Part shown: piece by piece, positions 22,009-36,958 of the stretch
Layout of the letters: each line of letters starts with the position of its first letter
How positions within the stretch are numbered: position 1 is the stretch's first letter
Assembly (NCBI RefSeq): GCF_000341285.1
Contig: NW_005178433.1
Span: 1-64,000 of the forward strand
Length of the DNA: 64,000 nt
Direction of reading: 5' to 3'
Origin: Galdieria sulphuraria
Lineage: Eukaryota > Rhodophyta > Bangiophyceae > Galdieriales > Galdieriaceae
Translations under genes and position numbers: made by a program
Notes under the pieces: generated by a model
What the model saw: the letters and a program-made list of their open reading frames with translations, nothing else
The model's database searches: none
What the model was told of the DNA's origin: nothing

Positions 22009-23054
22009 TTACAAAATGACAACCCAAAGAAACAAAAATAACAACATAATGGCAAAAACTTTCACAATCAACCAACGATTGCTCGATATTCTATGATAAT
22101 ATCGCAACAATTGACTTTGTCCTTGTTCCACTTGAAACAAAGTATCCTGTACATTACTATCGATTCTTTCAACCAACTCTCCCTATCATACAAAAAGGTC
22201 AGTCGGATATCTACTTTCATAATCTTCCTCCATATTACCTGTTCGGATACCATCGTAGCTAACTGTTGAAATATTTGACCCAACTCAACAATAGTGCTTT
22301 CTATTTGTTGCGCTGCGGCTGCTCTTTCTCTCCGGTAATCATTATCCAATTGAAAGCTTTGCAACATCAAAGCTTGATTATTCGTTTCATGACTCCCAAC
22401 CTTTTGCACAGTGTCATTATTATTAGCTTGGCCTAAAGAGCCACTTCCCAAATCAACGACTACCGAGTTACCGTTCGTTGCTCTTTGAAAATCTCTTTCG
22501 GGAGTGACTTCAATAGGACTATCCGAAGCTACAAACTGTTGACGTCTTTGTTGTTGCTTTTGTAACATACTTGTGCGCAACTGTAAAACTTTCTTAAACT
22601 CTTGGGTGGTGTTCATCAAATCTGTCTTTAAAGTATCCACTACAGATTCTCCGTGTGAAACAATTTGTTTATGAGATGCATTTCGCTGTTGTCGATGAAT
22701 AAGTTCCAACTCTTCCAACTGCTTGTTCAGTTCGTGCAGTTGTTGTTTCACTACAAACGTCAGTTGCTGAATTTCCAACGAAGAGTCGTCAAATAAACTA
22801 CTTTTCTGACAAAGTTGGGTAAGTTTTTCCAAATTCTTGGAAATAGACTCAATTCCTTGAGCAACATCTATTGCTTGTTTTGTAAAAGCCGACTTGACCT
22901 GTGGGTTTGTTCTCTTGGTCTGCAGACAATCAGCTGCTCTATCTGAACACAGAAACTCACAACTTACCTGACTTTTTACTCCTTCTCTTTGTTGATAGCT
23001 CTGTGCAGCAGATAAAAATTCGTTGGTTCGGTCACAAATATTTGTGTTTTGCAT
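22009..23054 (-). CDS. SED5: Qa-SNARE syntaxin-5 / Sed5 (SYP3)
   Basis: Exons 23054-22968, 22898-22239 and 22182-22009 (introns 69 and 56 nt) give 306 aa. The N-terminus DRTNEFLSAAQSY is the Sed5 hallmark; TKQAIDVAQGIESISKNLEKL and KSSLFDDSSLEIQQL follow, as in plant SYP31/32. The SNARE motif runs from about 225 to 280 (STIVELGQIFQQLATMVSEQ then GELVERIDSNVQDTLFQVEQ), with the zero-layer Gln in its usual place. The tail is a single anchor (VFAIMLLFLFLWVVIL). It acts in ER-Golgi and intra-Golgi fusion. The first intron is a multiple of three and open, so an unspliced version would add 23 residues; the family alignment favours splicing. The start Met is preceded by an in-frame stop four codons upstream. 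Confidence 0.92.
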
Positions 23055-23170
23055 ATCCACAAAAAGCTAAACTTCCCAATAATTCCAATTCATTGATGAT
23101 CATTTCCTGTCGGTAGAGAGTGAGTGGAAAACGTTCAGTAAGTAAAACGATTTGCGCGTGATAAGAGTGA

Positions 23171-24596
23171 ATGACTTTCCAAGTGGATTCTGTGGTTACT
23201 CCTTGGAACGTGTCTGGAATAATTGACTATGATAAACTGATCGAGCAGTTTGGTTCTCAAAAGATCGATTCCGAGTTGTTGAACAAGATGGAGTCGTTGA
23301 CAGTACGTTGTTTGTGTATCCTTTGGATAAGAAGACAATCATCCCAACTAGGGTCGACCTTTACATCCTTTTTTGAGACGTGGTATTTTCTTTTCGCATC
23401 GAGACTTGCAAGAGATTCTTCAACTTTATGAAAGTGGCACTCCGTTTTATTTGTATACAGGTAGAGGGCCTAGTAGTGATGCTTTGCATTTGGGACATAT
23501 GATACCTTTTCTTTTTACTCAATACTTGCAAGGTAAGTGAATGAGAGAAAGAGATGCACAGAATGGAAACAAATGACAACTATCGTAGAGGCGTTTCAAG
23601 TACCTTGTGTTATTCAGTTGACTGATGATGAAAAGTTTCTTTTTTCAAAAGATAACAGTAAGAAACTGGAAGACTATCAACGACTAGGTTGGGAAAATGC
23701 CAAGTAAGTGAACTTGAATATATATATATATATCGACTAACCTTGTATTGGAAGAGATATTTTGGCTGTAGGATTCGATTGTGAACGTACTTTTATATTT
23801 CGTGATACAGATTATATAGGAACGATGTACCCCAACATTCTCAAGATTCAAAAAGCAGTGACTTACAATCAAGCTAAAGCCATATTTGGTTTCGATGACA
23901 GTGACAATATCGTAAGGATAATCGTGGAATCAAATAAGATAGCATCTCAACTTGTCATAAGGGAAAACATGGCTTTCCAGCAGTACAAGCAGCGCCATCC
24001 TTTTCATCTTCCTTTCCACAATTGTTTGGTTCACAAACCAATCTTCCTTGTCTTATTCCTTGTGCAATTGATCAGGACCCGTATTTTCGAATGACAAGAG
24101 ATGTTGCACCCAAGTTGGGTTATCGGAAACCTGCTTTGATTCATTCCAAGTTCTTTCCAGCGTTACAAGGAGAGAATACCAAAATGAGTGCTTCTATGGC
24201 ACATACCGCAATTTACGTGTCAGATACTGCCAAACAATTGAAAACCAAAGTAAATAAATACGCATTTTCGGGAGGAGGTGCAACAATAGAAGAACATCAA
24301 AAACACGGTGGCAATTGTGATATCGATGTATCTTATAAATATTTAAGTTTCTTTTTGGAAGATGATGAACAACTCGAAAGAATACGACAAGAGTATTCTA
24401 GTGGTAAAATGTTGACAGGTGAAATCAAAGCCAAGCTTATTCAAGTATTACAACCCTTATTAGAACGCCATCAACAAAGAAGATCTCAAGTTACCGATGA
24501 AGTAAGTAATACCAAATATATAAACTTTGTATGGATACAACTCAAACACTTTTTGCAGATGATTCGCAAAGTTATGACACCAAGACAACTCTCCTT

Positions 24597-24600
<4 letters not shown>
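23171..24600 (+). CDS. WARS1: Tryptophanyl-tRNA synthetase, cytosolic type
   Basis: Six exons (23171-23302, 23352-23532, 23589-23703, 23755-23911, 23962-24501, 24559-24600) give 388 aa. The enzyme charges tRNA-Trp. The class I signature HIGH appears as [11 protein letters not shown] and KMSKS as NTKMSASMA, both as in eukaryotic/archaeal Trp[45 protein letters not shown] and [20 protein letters not shown] are also typical. Introns are 49, 56, 51, 50 and 57 nt, all GT-AG; the third contains a (TA)n run. The length and absence of a WHEP domain fit a minimal cytosolic form. Its stop codon overlaps the stop of the PRP22 gene on the other strand. Confidence 0.95.
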
Positions 24601-28383
<3,783 letters not shown>

Positions 28384-28424
28384 CTAAACAACAACAATAC
28401 CACCACCACCACAAAAACTAACTT

Positions 28425-29244
28425 TTATTGTAACAACAACGGAATTAACACTTGACGCCATTCGGACCAACGATTCATTCTTATTACGCCTATATAAACA
28501 TACATATATTCCTTCCCTATTCACTTACTCTATAACATGAGAAGAGATTCTTACCTTGTCTATGTAAATTGTAAGGTTGGGTAAAGACAACATGTTTCCA
28601 CTCAGGATGTTTGACCATTCCTTGAACTTGAGGTTTATCGTCTATAAGAACAGTACCCTTTACCAACGTTTTGTCTCGAACAATCATAAGACGTTGCAAG
28701 AAATCTTCTCCCAAATATCTTGTCAAAGGAATTAAATACAACAACAATGCGATTATATCTTATCATTCATATACCTGCGAACCCACAAATACTTTTCCTT
28801 TACACAACTTTCCCACTGAAAGGGCAAAGGTGCCGAACAAATGCGAACATCCAGTCCTTCACGTACCATTTCTTTACATGATTCGATGGCATCTTGTACT
28901 GGAGGAAAACTCAAAAAGAAGCCTGTGATGGACTCTATTACACTAAACACACTGGGAGAAGCAACTTTCCTACCTTCTTCACTCATCAAAGCAATAGCTT
29001 CTTCTTTCTCTTCATCAGGAAAATTGTCTTCCAGCTCGAAATATTTCCTTTGAGAAAGATCAAAATCGGATTGTTCAGGATGCCTTTCTTTCCATCTCTT
29101 TCCAAACTCCGAATCAAAGTCTGCCAACACGTTGTCCATATCAACCAATACAACTTTTGCATGGTTACAAAGTTTTGGTTGTTTCTTTTTCCACGTCCAA
29201 CCCACCAGAAAACCAACAAGTAAAGTTGTCAAGCAAGTCGACAT
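28425..29244 (-). CDS. 5'(3')-nucleotidase-like HAD protein with N-terminal anchor
   Basis: Exons 29244-28775, 28718-28555 and 28489-28425 (introns 56 and 65 nt) give 232 aa. The HAD motif VVLVDMDNVLADFDSEF is that of the 5'(3')-deoxyribonucleotidase family (NT5C/NT5M); RICSAPLPFQ, VRDKTLVKG and VLIDDKPQVQ correspond to motifs II-IV. The last exon, 21 codons, adds MNRWSEWRQVLIPLLLQ, which gives the usual RLxxWxEW end; without it the frame would stop at 28517 inside the intron. The N-terminus has a hydrophobic segment (CLTTLLVGFLVGW) then KKK, a signal anchor or organelle-targeting sequence. The family dephosphorylates (deoxy)nucleoside monophosphates; the real substrate is unknown. The start is 43 bp from that of the divergent YABBY-like gene. 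Confidence 0.82.
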
Positions 29245-29287
29245 GAAAAATTTCTTCCAATTCCTTTTGGAGGGTGAATTGAAAACG
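29245..29287. promoter_or_regulatory. 43-bp divergent start-to-start interval
   Basis: Only 43 bp separate the ATG of the nucleotidase-like gene (-) from that of the YABBY-like gene (+). Any promoter elements must overlap this interval or the coding sequences, and the two 5' UTRs may overlap. No TATA-like box is obvious. Confidence 0.5.
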
Positions 29288-29676
29288 ATGCGCTTTGCCA
29301 CTTTACGATCAGCAGTAGCTGTTACTTGTCGTCAGTTGGGAAATAAAAGATATTTCAGTCGTAGAGTATCACGCAGGTAGGATGGAAAAGGATACTTTTA
29401 TTGTAACCTTTTCATATGTTGTAGGAGAAATGACGACGAGGACGATTTTGAAGAACGTGAACCGAGAAAGCTTTCAGCTTTTAATTTATATATGCAAAAG
29501 ATGTTGCCTGTTATGAAACAACAACATCCGGAGCTCAATCATAAAGAAGTATTCAAAGTAAGTGTTTTATAAAAAGCGCGCTCAGTGTGATATATATATG
29601 TGTGTATAAACAGATGTGTGCTCAAAGTTGGAAGACTGCTCGTGAGAACCCAAAGAATACTCGAACTCCACGTTAA
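29288..29676 (+). CDS. Small HMG-box/YABBY-like protein with basic presequence
   Basis: Exons 29288-29376, 29425-29557 and 29614-29676 (introns 48 and 56 nt) give 94 aa. After an Arg-rich, acid-free leader (MRFATLRSAVAVTCRQLGNK) comes an acidic linker and then PRKLSAFNLYMQKMLPVMKQ, HPELNHKEVFKMCAQSWKTA and REN-PKN. This matches the HMG-like helix-loop-helix of plant YABBY domains (RxPSAYNxFMKxEIxxIKxxNPxIsHREAFxxAAKNWA). No zinc-finger half is present. The leader looks like a mitochondrial presequence, so a DNA-binding role in an organelle is one option; a nuclear one is another. All three exons are needed, and each is too short to be conspicuous alone. Confidence 0.72.
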
Positions 29677-30052
29677 GTGCAGTATGTACCGCTCTATTTC
29701 GTAGCCAAGGGAATTCAACTTGTCATCCCTGGTTGTTCGAAGACGGTGTTTCCAGTTGTTACTTTTGCGGATAGCTATGGAGATTGAAATGTTCCAATAA
29801 AACCTATCTCTTGTATGGGTTATTTTCAATCTGTGAATAACTCTCCGCACTATACAAATAAAGTCCTCATAAGATACCCAACGATATATATATATTTAAT
29901 AAAAGTTTTGCTCTCCAACCACGGAACTGGAATAAAAGGAAGAGGCAAACTGCCTCTATAGCACTCCTTCCCAAGCTCTCGTCATTATTGAAGAGATCAA
30001 TAAAAGTCCTCAAAACCCTTTCCCAAAACGAAAATAGAAGGTTGCCTTTGCT
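29677..30052. other. Convergent 3' region
   Basis: About 375 bp lie between the stops of the YABBY-like gene (+) and the one-TM protein (-). It contains a (TA)n run near 29885 and AATAAA-type motifs on both strands (for example near 29897). No coding sequence recognised. Confidence 0.5.
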
Positions 30053-30559
30053 TTACAACTTCTTTCTAGCCCTTAGCTTGTCTTCCTTCTTTTTTAATCT
30101 TCTGGCAAATCGATTCATAGAAGGTTGTTCTTGACTCGGCTTTTCTCCCTTTCCCACTTGTGCACTCGATTCTTTCTTTAGTCTACTATCTCTCCACTCT
30201 GCAAACGTCAGAAATACAACACCAACTGTTACCACTATTCCAAGTACAAAAGCACCGCTGATCAAATACTTTTCCAATGCGGCAGGTTGTGGAGGTAATC
30301 CAAGTGGTTGTGGTGTCTCTACGGTTGATTCAGTTGCTTCAGTTGCCTCACTCAACAAAACACAGTGAGGAGTGGCTGAGAAATTCAGCTGTTGGTTTGT
30401 TTGGTGAGTAAAAGAACCAAGACAACGCAAACAAATAGCATTAGTACTCGGTCGACGTTGTGCCTTTTTCCAATGAAACAAAAAGTTGTTCTTATCTACA
30501 ACACACAGTTTGTTAGGTTTAGGATACAAGTTTACACTCAAAGAGAGAAACAACATCAT
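30053..30559 (-). CDS. Hypothetical single-TM protein, probably organellar
   Basis: This single-exon frame of 168 aa starts at a double ATG. Residues 1-70 are basic/aromatic with few acids, as in a transit peptide. A Thr/Pro-rich stretch follows, then one membrane segment at about 98-119 (YLISGAFVLGIVVTVGVVFL), then a highly basic tail (RRLKKKEDKLRARKKL). No family is recognised. A plastid or mitochondrial membrane protein with a basic matrix/stroma-facing tail is a guess from composition alone. Confidence 0.6.
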   Translation of the reverse strand: MMLFLSLSVNLYPKPNKLCVVDKNNFLFHWKKAQRRPSTNAICLRCLGSFTHQTNQQLNFSATPHCVLLSEATEATESTVETPQPLGLPPQPAALEKYLISGAFVLGIVVTVGVVFLTFAEWRDSRLKKESSAQVGKGEKPSQEQPSMNRFARRLKKKEDKLRARKKL

Positions 30560-30737
30560 CGATTCAAAGAGCCACTTTTTGGAGAATTACACTGTATAAC
30601 AAAATCAAGTAGTATTCACTACAAATTATTATAGTTCGTCAACAGGATAAAGAAATCGTGTCTATTGCAAGCTCCCAAACTAGCTGTTCATACAACTACA
30701 TTCCGTAAAGTCTGCACAAGATATCTGAGCAAGTTCT

Positions 30738-33700
30738 TTATTCCTTGTTATTGGCAAGTACATCGGAGAGATAATAAATAAGTTGCTTCCGAGTTACTTC
30801 CGTTTCCGTTTTTCCATTCAAACTTTTCACTTTCAAAATAATATCGCCAGCATCTAAACGAGAATCAATGACATGATCCCTTAATAATACCATCCATTGG
30901 GCACCACAAGACTTGGCAGCTGACATTTGTTCATGAAGACTGGGATTGGCAACAGGAAGAAATTCAGTCCTCTAAACAAATAGAAACATAAAAATTCTCA
31001 TCATAGTTTTGAATGAAATTACTTACAATATTACCTGCACGCAACTCCGACACTATAGCAAAACGTAAATCCAATAATCCATCACCTCCAATACTCATTA
31101 CAAATACATCACAACCAAATATATTACAGGGTCTCATAGACTCGCTACATATTTGCTTTGCCAACTTTTCTAAACAAAATGTCATTCCTAGCGCTTCCCA
31201 ACTATCTTTGGAAACATTCGAATGTAGATAATAAACAGACTCTTCTGAAACTGTCTCCCTCCAACTTCCTCCATAACCAACAAAGGTATGGCTCGGTCGA
31301 CTAGAGGTTCCGCGAGTTACTGCTTCAAAAATAATACCTAAAAATTTGTTGAAAATAATGGAAATCATTAAGTTAGGTAATTACCATGGAAGCAATCAGC
31401 TCTCTTATATAAAACAGGATCTAAAGTCAACAAGTCAAACTGAAATCCCGCAATTCTATCAAGTGTTAATAGCACATCAACGATGCGTTCCAGTGCCTTA
31501 GCTGCAGGTGCATATATCATTGCATTCATTTGCTTCTTTTCAGCATTAGAATGTCGGTAAAAAGGAGAACGACTGGAAGATAAACTAGTACGTCTGGAGC
31601 TTTCCATTTCTACAAATGAACTCAACTTGGAAGCAGGAAAAAAAGGTTGTCCAGGAGTTGCTTCTAACAAACGCATCAATTGAGAGAGAACCGTTCGAGG
31701 ACTACCTCTTAAGGAAGCAAAGCAACAAAGTTTCTCTACTGTTCTGTGTACGAGTCTTTTCTGATGACTATCCGAGTTGGAGATGATATTTTCATTCGAT
31801 AAAACCATCATCAATTCTCTCCTTATCAAGTTATTCCCTTTGTAGAATGATGATGATAGAATGGAAGAAACAATGTGAATCAATTGTTTGGAAACTTCTT
31901 GCTTGGGATGAAAAACTTGAAAAAACCCAGCATGAGCTAAAATAGCAGGCAATAATTCTGCATGTGAAAGTCGAATAGAAACGGGTTTCCCATAATGCGA
32001 ACGGAAATGTTGACACAAGTCTGCAACTAGAAACAGCAACTCCGCATCTAAAACAACAAGACCTGTTGAATAAAATGAATTTAATTCAGCAACCCGATAG
32101 GTTCGAATATCTTTAACAGTCGAATGGAACATTTCTGATTCATAGTGATACCAGTTGTCCCAAAAACCATCTTCTTCCAGATCCCAGACTTGACCAAATT
32201 CGAAGAGTCTTACATTTTTCCCTAAACTAAGATATTCTCCCAACATGTGTTTCCTAAAAGTGCTGCAAACAGAAATCTTCTTTCCAGAACGTAGCAATAA
32301 CTGAAAGGAATCATTATCTTCCAAAGGTCTACTCTGAAGTTCGTGAAAAGCAAAAGAGGATACATTATGTTGAAAAGGAATAGCACCATATTTCTGGAAC
32401 ACATTTCTCAAAGTATTCTCTAAATTATCCAACATTCGACTATAACACAAATAAAAACTTGATGAGAAACTTTCAAAGAGTTTGTTTGGAAAAATCATCA
32501 AACTCTCATCACTAAGACTGTTCCGATTCCAAAAAGGCGCAGCTTCAAATAGCGTTGACAGTGCTTTCATATACAAATGAGAAATAGGATCGCCTATTCT
32601 CCTCATGACCTCTCGAACATATTCATCTTCTACTTTTGGAGGCAAGAAATCTACAAAATAAATGAGTCTTCCATAACTATATTTACAAAGACAACTCGCC
32701 TCCATCTAAAAGTTGTGCTGCATTAGGTCTTTTCTTCGGATCCTTCATCAAAAGGCTACGAATAAGTTTCCCTTGTCTTTGAAGACGTCCTTGAAAGTCA
32801 CTATCTGGACTTCCCGTCTCCCTTAGTCGCATCAATACTTCATGTCTTTCCATTGCAGTCTCAAACGGACCATGCCATAATTCAAAACTAAAATATCTTC
32901 TATATCTTCATTCCTCTTAACGAATAGAAAAACTTACGCAATTATTCCGAGGGAATATATGTCGACTTTGCTATCATATGTAGGAAATTCATTCTCTTCA
33001 AGTTCTGGAGCACGGTAATAAAGTGTACCAACGCCTCCTGTCCGGTCGTTGCCAAAGGAGTCATTTGAGATCAAGTTGCCACTCAAAGACACATGATCAG
33101 CATATCTTCTATCTGAAGACGACAAAACCCCTTCCTGAGTAACAATTTCTTTAGCAAGACCAAAATCACCAATCTTGATTGTTCCTTGAGCATCAAAGAA
33201 TATATTTGTTGGTTTCAAGTCTCGATGTAAAATACCACAGTGATGAATGTGGTGTAATCCTTCCACAATCTGTCTAAAGAGACCCCAAAGATCCTCGTTT
33301 TTATCAACAACATGGTCGATAAATTCTCTCAAAGTCCTTCTGCAGTATTCCATTTGAATATATAAATAGGCAACAACCTTTGCACTCTCCGGTGATTCCT
33401 CTTGTTCCGAAGAACTTTCCAAAGACTCATTATATTCCAACCATGCGTGATGGTAGCGGACAACATGTGGATGACTCAACCTTGACAGTGTTGTAACCTA
33501 ACAACAGCTTGTGTAACTGCATCACTTTATATTAGTGGAAACTCACCTCTCTCAAAATATGACGCTCTTGTAAGAGTTCTTCCGTTAAGGCAACACGTTT
33601 CAGTGCATAAATGCGACCATCTAATTTGTTACGAACTTTCATGACAGAGCCAAATCCTCCTCGACCCAATAAACGTAAATATTCAAAGTCTTCTCGATAT

Positions 33701-34894
33701 CTTGAAGGTAGTGGACGGAATCGACTATTCAACTGTCTTCTCATGACAGAAGTATTCATTAAAATGGACCAAAAAGTATTTTCGATTCCTCCTTTTTTAC
33801 TTGCCCTTCTCATCTGATTCCCAAATAATCTCCTAAACGCTTCCACTTCAGAAGAACTGTTCAAATGATCCAAACGGATATCTCCAAAAACTTCTTCCAA
33901 TATTTCAACATGTGAAAGGTCTATTTCTTCCTCTCCGAAATTCCGTTCATTGGAATACAACAAGGAACGAAGCAGATGACGAATAAATATCTCTTCCTTA
34001 CTAATATTTACATCACACTCTTCTTCTTCTTCTTCTTCAACACACGAAGAGGCAATACCTTCTGTTGAAACTTGGTCCAATATCAAGTTACTCAATTCAT
34101 CTAATCTTTCTGAACCACTACTCAAAGTTTCCGAGAAAGTTATATCATCGATATAATTGGGAACTCTAAAACCCTTTTCGGAAGACCTTTGCTGAAGACC
34201 TTCTCTCATAGAGCTACTGGACCGCAAAAATAACTCAAGGTCCAGACCAGCTTCCGGAAATCTCTTCCTAGCATTCCTTTCTAAAGCATATTCTTCTTCA
34301 GCTACTCTTTCTTTCTCCTCTTGTTTCTCTAACAAGACTTTCGTATTCTCTTGTAGTTTTTGCTCGGTAGCAATGTCAATAACTTGTAAACTTTTACCAG
34401 GAAAGGTTTCTTCTACATTTGCTGCACTATCAAGGGAACAACAATATTCTACAATTCTTTCTCTTACAAACTCTACAATGTCATATATACACACTCTTCC
34501 CTTGTAGGAAAGTGGCACTTGTGCAATATCCCTTTGAAGCTCTCTACGTTTCCTCTGACTAAGGGGTAATTTGCCTTGTACTTCTTTTAGAGACAACTTT
34601 GGAGCTTCGCCTACAGGATACTTGGGACCCAATCGAAACTGTAAACATATAACAATATCGTTGGTTCCAGATTGTCCAGAAAAAGGAAACAGTGAAATTT
34701 CCAACACTTTCCTATTACGTATTGACAATAAACATATATATATATATATGAGTAACCTACTGTTTCTTCTTCTGTTTTTTATTATTCTTTTTCAATTTGT
34801 TTACTTGTATTTCCTTCAAGTCATTCCCAAATATTGCCTTCAGTGCTTCAAGTTCTTCATTTCTTGCTCTCACCCAAGTGGACTCTTCATCCAT
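30738..34894 (-). CDS. GCN2: eIF2-alpha kinase GCN2 (RWD-kinase-HisRS-like)
   Basis: Seven exons (34894-34761, 34711-33547, 33497-32938, 32887-32700, 32650-31385, 31337-31027, 30971-30738) give 1285 aa. GCN2 senses uncharged tRNA and phosphorylates eIF2-alpha during amino-acid starvation. Order: RWD domain at 1-130 starting with NEELEALKAIFGNDL; acidic charged linker; kinase domain (GRGGFGSVMKVRN, ALKRV, insert, HRDLKPTNIFF, DFGLAKE, GTLYYRAPE); then a HisRS-like domain from about 700 (VFQKYGAIPFQ, FEFGQVWDLE, GRGTSS..., SIGGDGLLDLR). It lacks an obvious pseudokinase domain between RWD and kinase. The fourth intron is best explained as GC-AG. The start codon lies 28 bp downstream of the DDX41 stop on the same strand. 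Confidence 0.92.
32651..32699 (-). other. GC-AG intron within GCN2
   Basis: Kinase subdomain XI (KDPKKRPNAAQLLDG) must join the linker FLPPKVEDEY. All three GT donors in the window between them leave the wrong phase. A donor GAG|gcgagt with acceptor ttgtag gives a 49-nt intron, exactly the modal local length, and restores the frame as LLDG-DFLPPK. GC donors normally resemble gcaagt, so gcgagt is reason en­ough for caution. Confidence 0.65.
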
Positions 34895-34922
34895 CAAAAC
34901 AAACTCACACTTGTGGTATCAT

Positions 34923-36802
34923 TTACCNTTCTCCTCCATAGCCTCTCGTTCCAGAGCGATCAGCCAAAAGACGGTCCTGTGCAGTAGAACCAGTAATACC
35001 TAACATTGTTCTAAGTTTTTCAGCTTCCAACTTGGGACATGCAGTAACACGATGTCCTAAACCACCACAATAAGCACAACCACGAACACCACCCACATCT
35101 TCCAATGCAAAGTTGTGAACATCCAAATTCTCTAAAAATGGTGCCACTTTCTGCTTAGCTTCAATAAGCAGCTCTTTCAAGTCTAACAGTACACTCATGT
35201 TACATGTGGAATTGACAAAGGTCGTAGCAAGACCAGTTTTACCACGTCTACCAGTTCTTCCTATACGATGAACATAGTCTTCAATATCTTTCGGCATATC
35301 GTAATTAATGACATGTTGAACCTCTGGAAAATCGAGTCCCTTTGCTGCAATATCAGTAGCAACCAAAACATCCTTTTTTCCTTTGCGAAAGTCTTCAACA
35401 GCTTTCTGTCGCTCTTCCTGATCTTTTCCTCCATGAATGGCTGCGGCATAAACTCCTTTCAATAAGAGATATTCATGAACATCGTCTACATCATTCTTAT
35501 TCTCGCAAAATATCAATACAGGAGGAGCAGTCTTCTGAAGACATTCCAACAAGCGACCAATCTAACAAATTTTCAATAAACTTGTATAAAAATGATCAAA
35601 CTCACCTTGGCATCTTGATTGACGTATTCAACTTCCTGTATCACATTGATATTGGCTGCTCCTGCTCGACCTACATTGACCAATATCGGATTGACCAACG
35701 CTGTTCTTGCAAAGCTCTGAATCTTCTTAGGCATTGTGGCAGAGAACATGAGAGATTGACGCTGTGAAACAAAAAAATCAAATATTCCACGGATATCCTC
35801 TTCAAATCCTAAATCAATAAGTCTATCTGCTTCATCTAAACAAACAAATCTACAACTTTCAAGATGAAGCTTTTTCCTTTTCAACAAATCATGAAGTCTA
35901 CCGGGAGTTGCGACACAAATATGAACTCCTTCACTCATGATTTCCAACTGTTCATGAATACTAACACCACCAATGGCCAAAATGCTTCGAATAGTGGTTC
36001 CATCAAAGCTCTGAATATGTCTTACAAAGCATTCCGTATTATCATAGATTTGCCTCGCAAGTTCTCGCGAAGGACATATAATAAGTCCAAGAGGACCTTC
36101 ACCTGGTATTAATGGCAATTTTCGTTCCGCTTCCCAGGCCATCATAACAAGAGGAAGAAGAAAAGCAAGAGTTTTACCTGAACCAGTTGAAGCAATACCA
36201 ATCAAATCTCTTCCTGTTAAAGCCACAGGAAGGCCTTGCATTTGAATCGGAGTTGGACGTTTTACTTTCATTTCTTTCAGTGCAGTTCTTATTGGTTTAG
36301 GAAATTTCATTTCGCGAAACGTAAAACACATAGGAGGTATTTCTTCTCCCTCTACCGAGACACCATATTTTTGTCTCAGTGTCTGCCACTGAACTGCAGA
36401 GAGTTCTTCCAAGTATTTTGGTGGATTCCAAGAAGTCCTAATTGGCTCAGTGTAATGAATATTCTTCGCTATTTCTCCTACTGCTTTTAAGGCCCTTCTT
36501 TGGTCAGTCCAATCTTCTATTATTTTTGCTTCTTCTTCCGCCAATTGATTCACTTTGGAGTCTTGTGTCTCTTTTTCGTTCTTATGGCTTATTACTCTGT
36601 CCAAAAGCGAAGTCCTTTCCTTTACGAAACTTTTCAAAGAACTATGTTCAGTGACGTTCTGTTCGTTCGGGAATGGATTTTCTGGTTCTTTCAAGTTGTT
36701 GTTCTCCACTTGTTGCAACCCTTGACTTTGTATCAACTCTTTTGCTTGTTGCAATATTCGTTGCCTTCGTTTCTTTACAGGAACGTATTCCGTATCGTCC
36801 AT
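34923..36802 (-). CDS. DDX41: DEAD-box helicase DDX41 with CCHC knuckle
   Basis: Exons 36802-35606 and 35561-34923 (44-nt intron) give 611 aa. DDX41 is a spliceosome-associated DEAD-box helicase (Abstrakt in flies). It has the N-terminal [13 protein letters not shown] box, [18 protein letters not shown] motif [10 protein letters not shown], Walker [16 protein letters not shown], the family-specific [18 protein letters not shown], and [14 protein letters not shown]. The C-terminal zinc knuckle [19 protein letters not shown] is diagnostic for DDX41. An earlier Met at 36823 is possible. One base at 34928 is n, in the last sense codon (NGG), so the final residue is undetermined; the stop TAA follows at once. 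Confidence 0.94.
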
Positions 36803-36958
36803 TCTCCAAAAAAATGATTTCATTTGAAAAAGAAGTGTTGTATTGCTCAATGATGAAGCTTTTTCCAAAGTTGCACAATATTCCAACACTTTTACTATTG
36901 ACCACCACTGTCTTTGAGAAAAAGTTTTCTTAATTTAGGCTACTTTTACTTGACGAAA

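Noticed and set aside
22899-22967. Coding continuation of SED5 through its first intron
   Set aside because: The 69-nt stretch is open, but it has good splice ends and its product interrupts the conserved Sed5 N-terminal region.
28517-28554. C-terminus of the nucleotidase-like protein read straight to a stop at 28517
   Set aside because: A strong donor (gtaaga) precedes it, and splicing to 28489 gives the conserved RWSEW end of the family.
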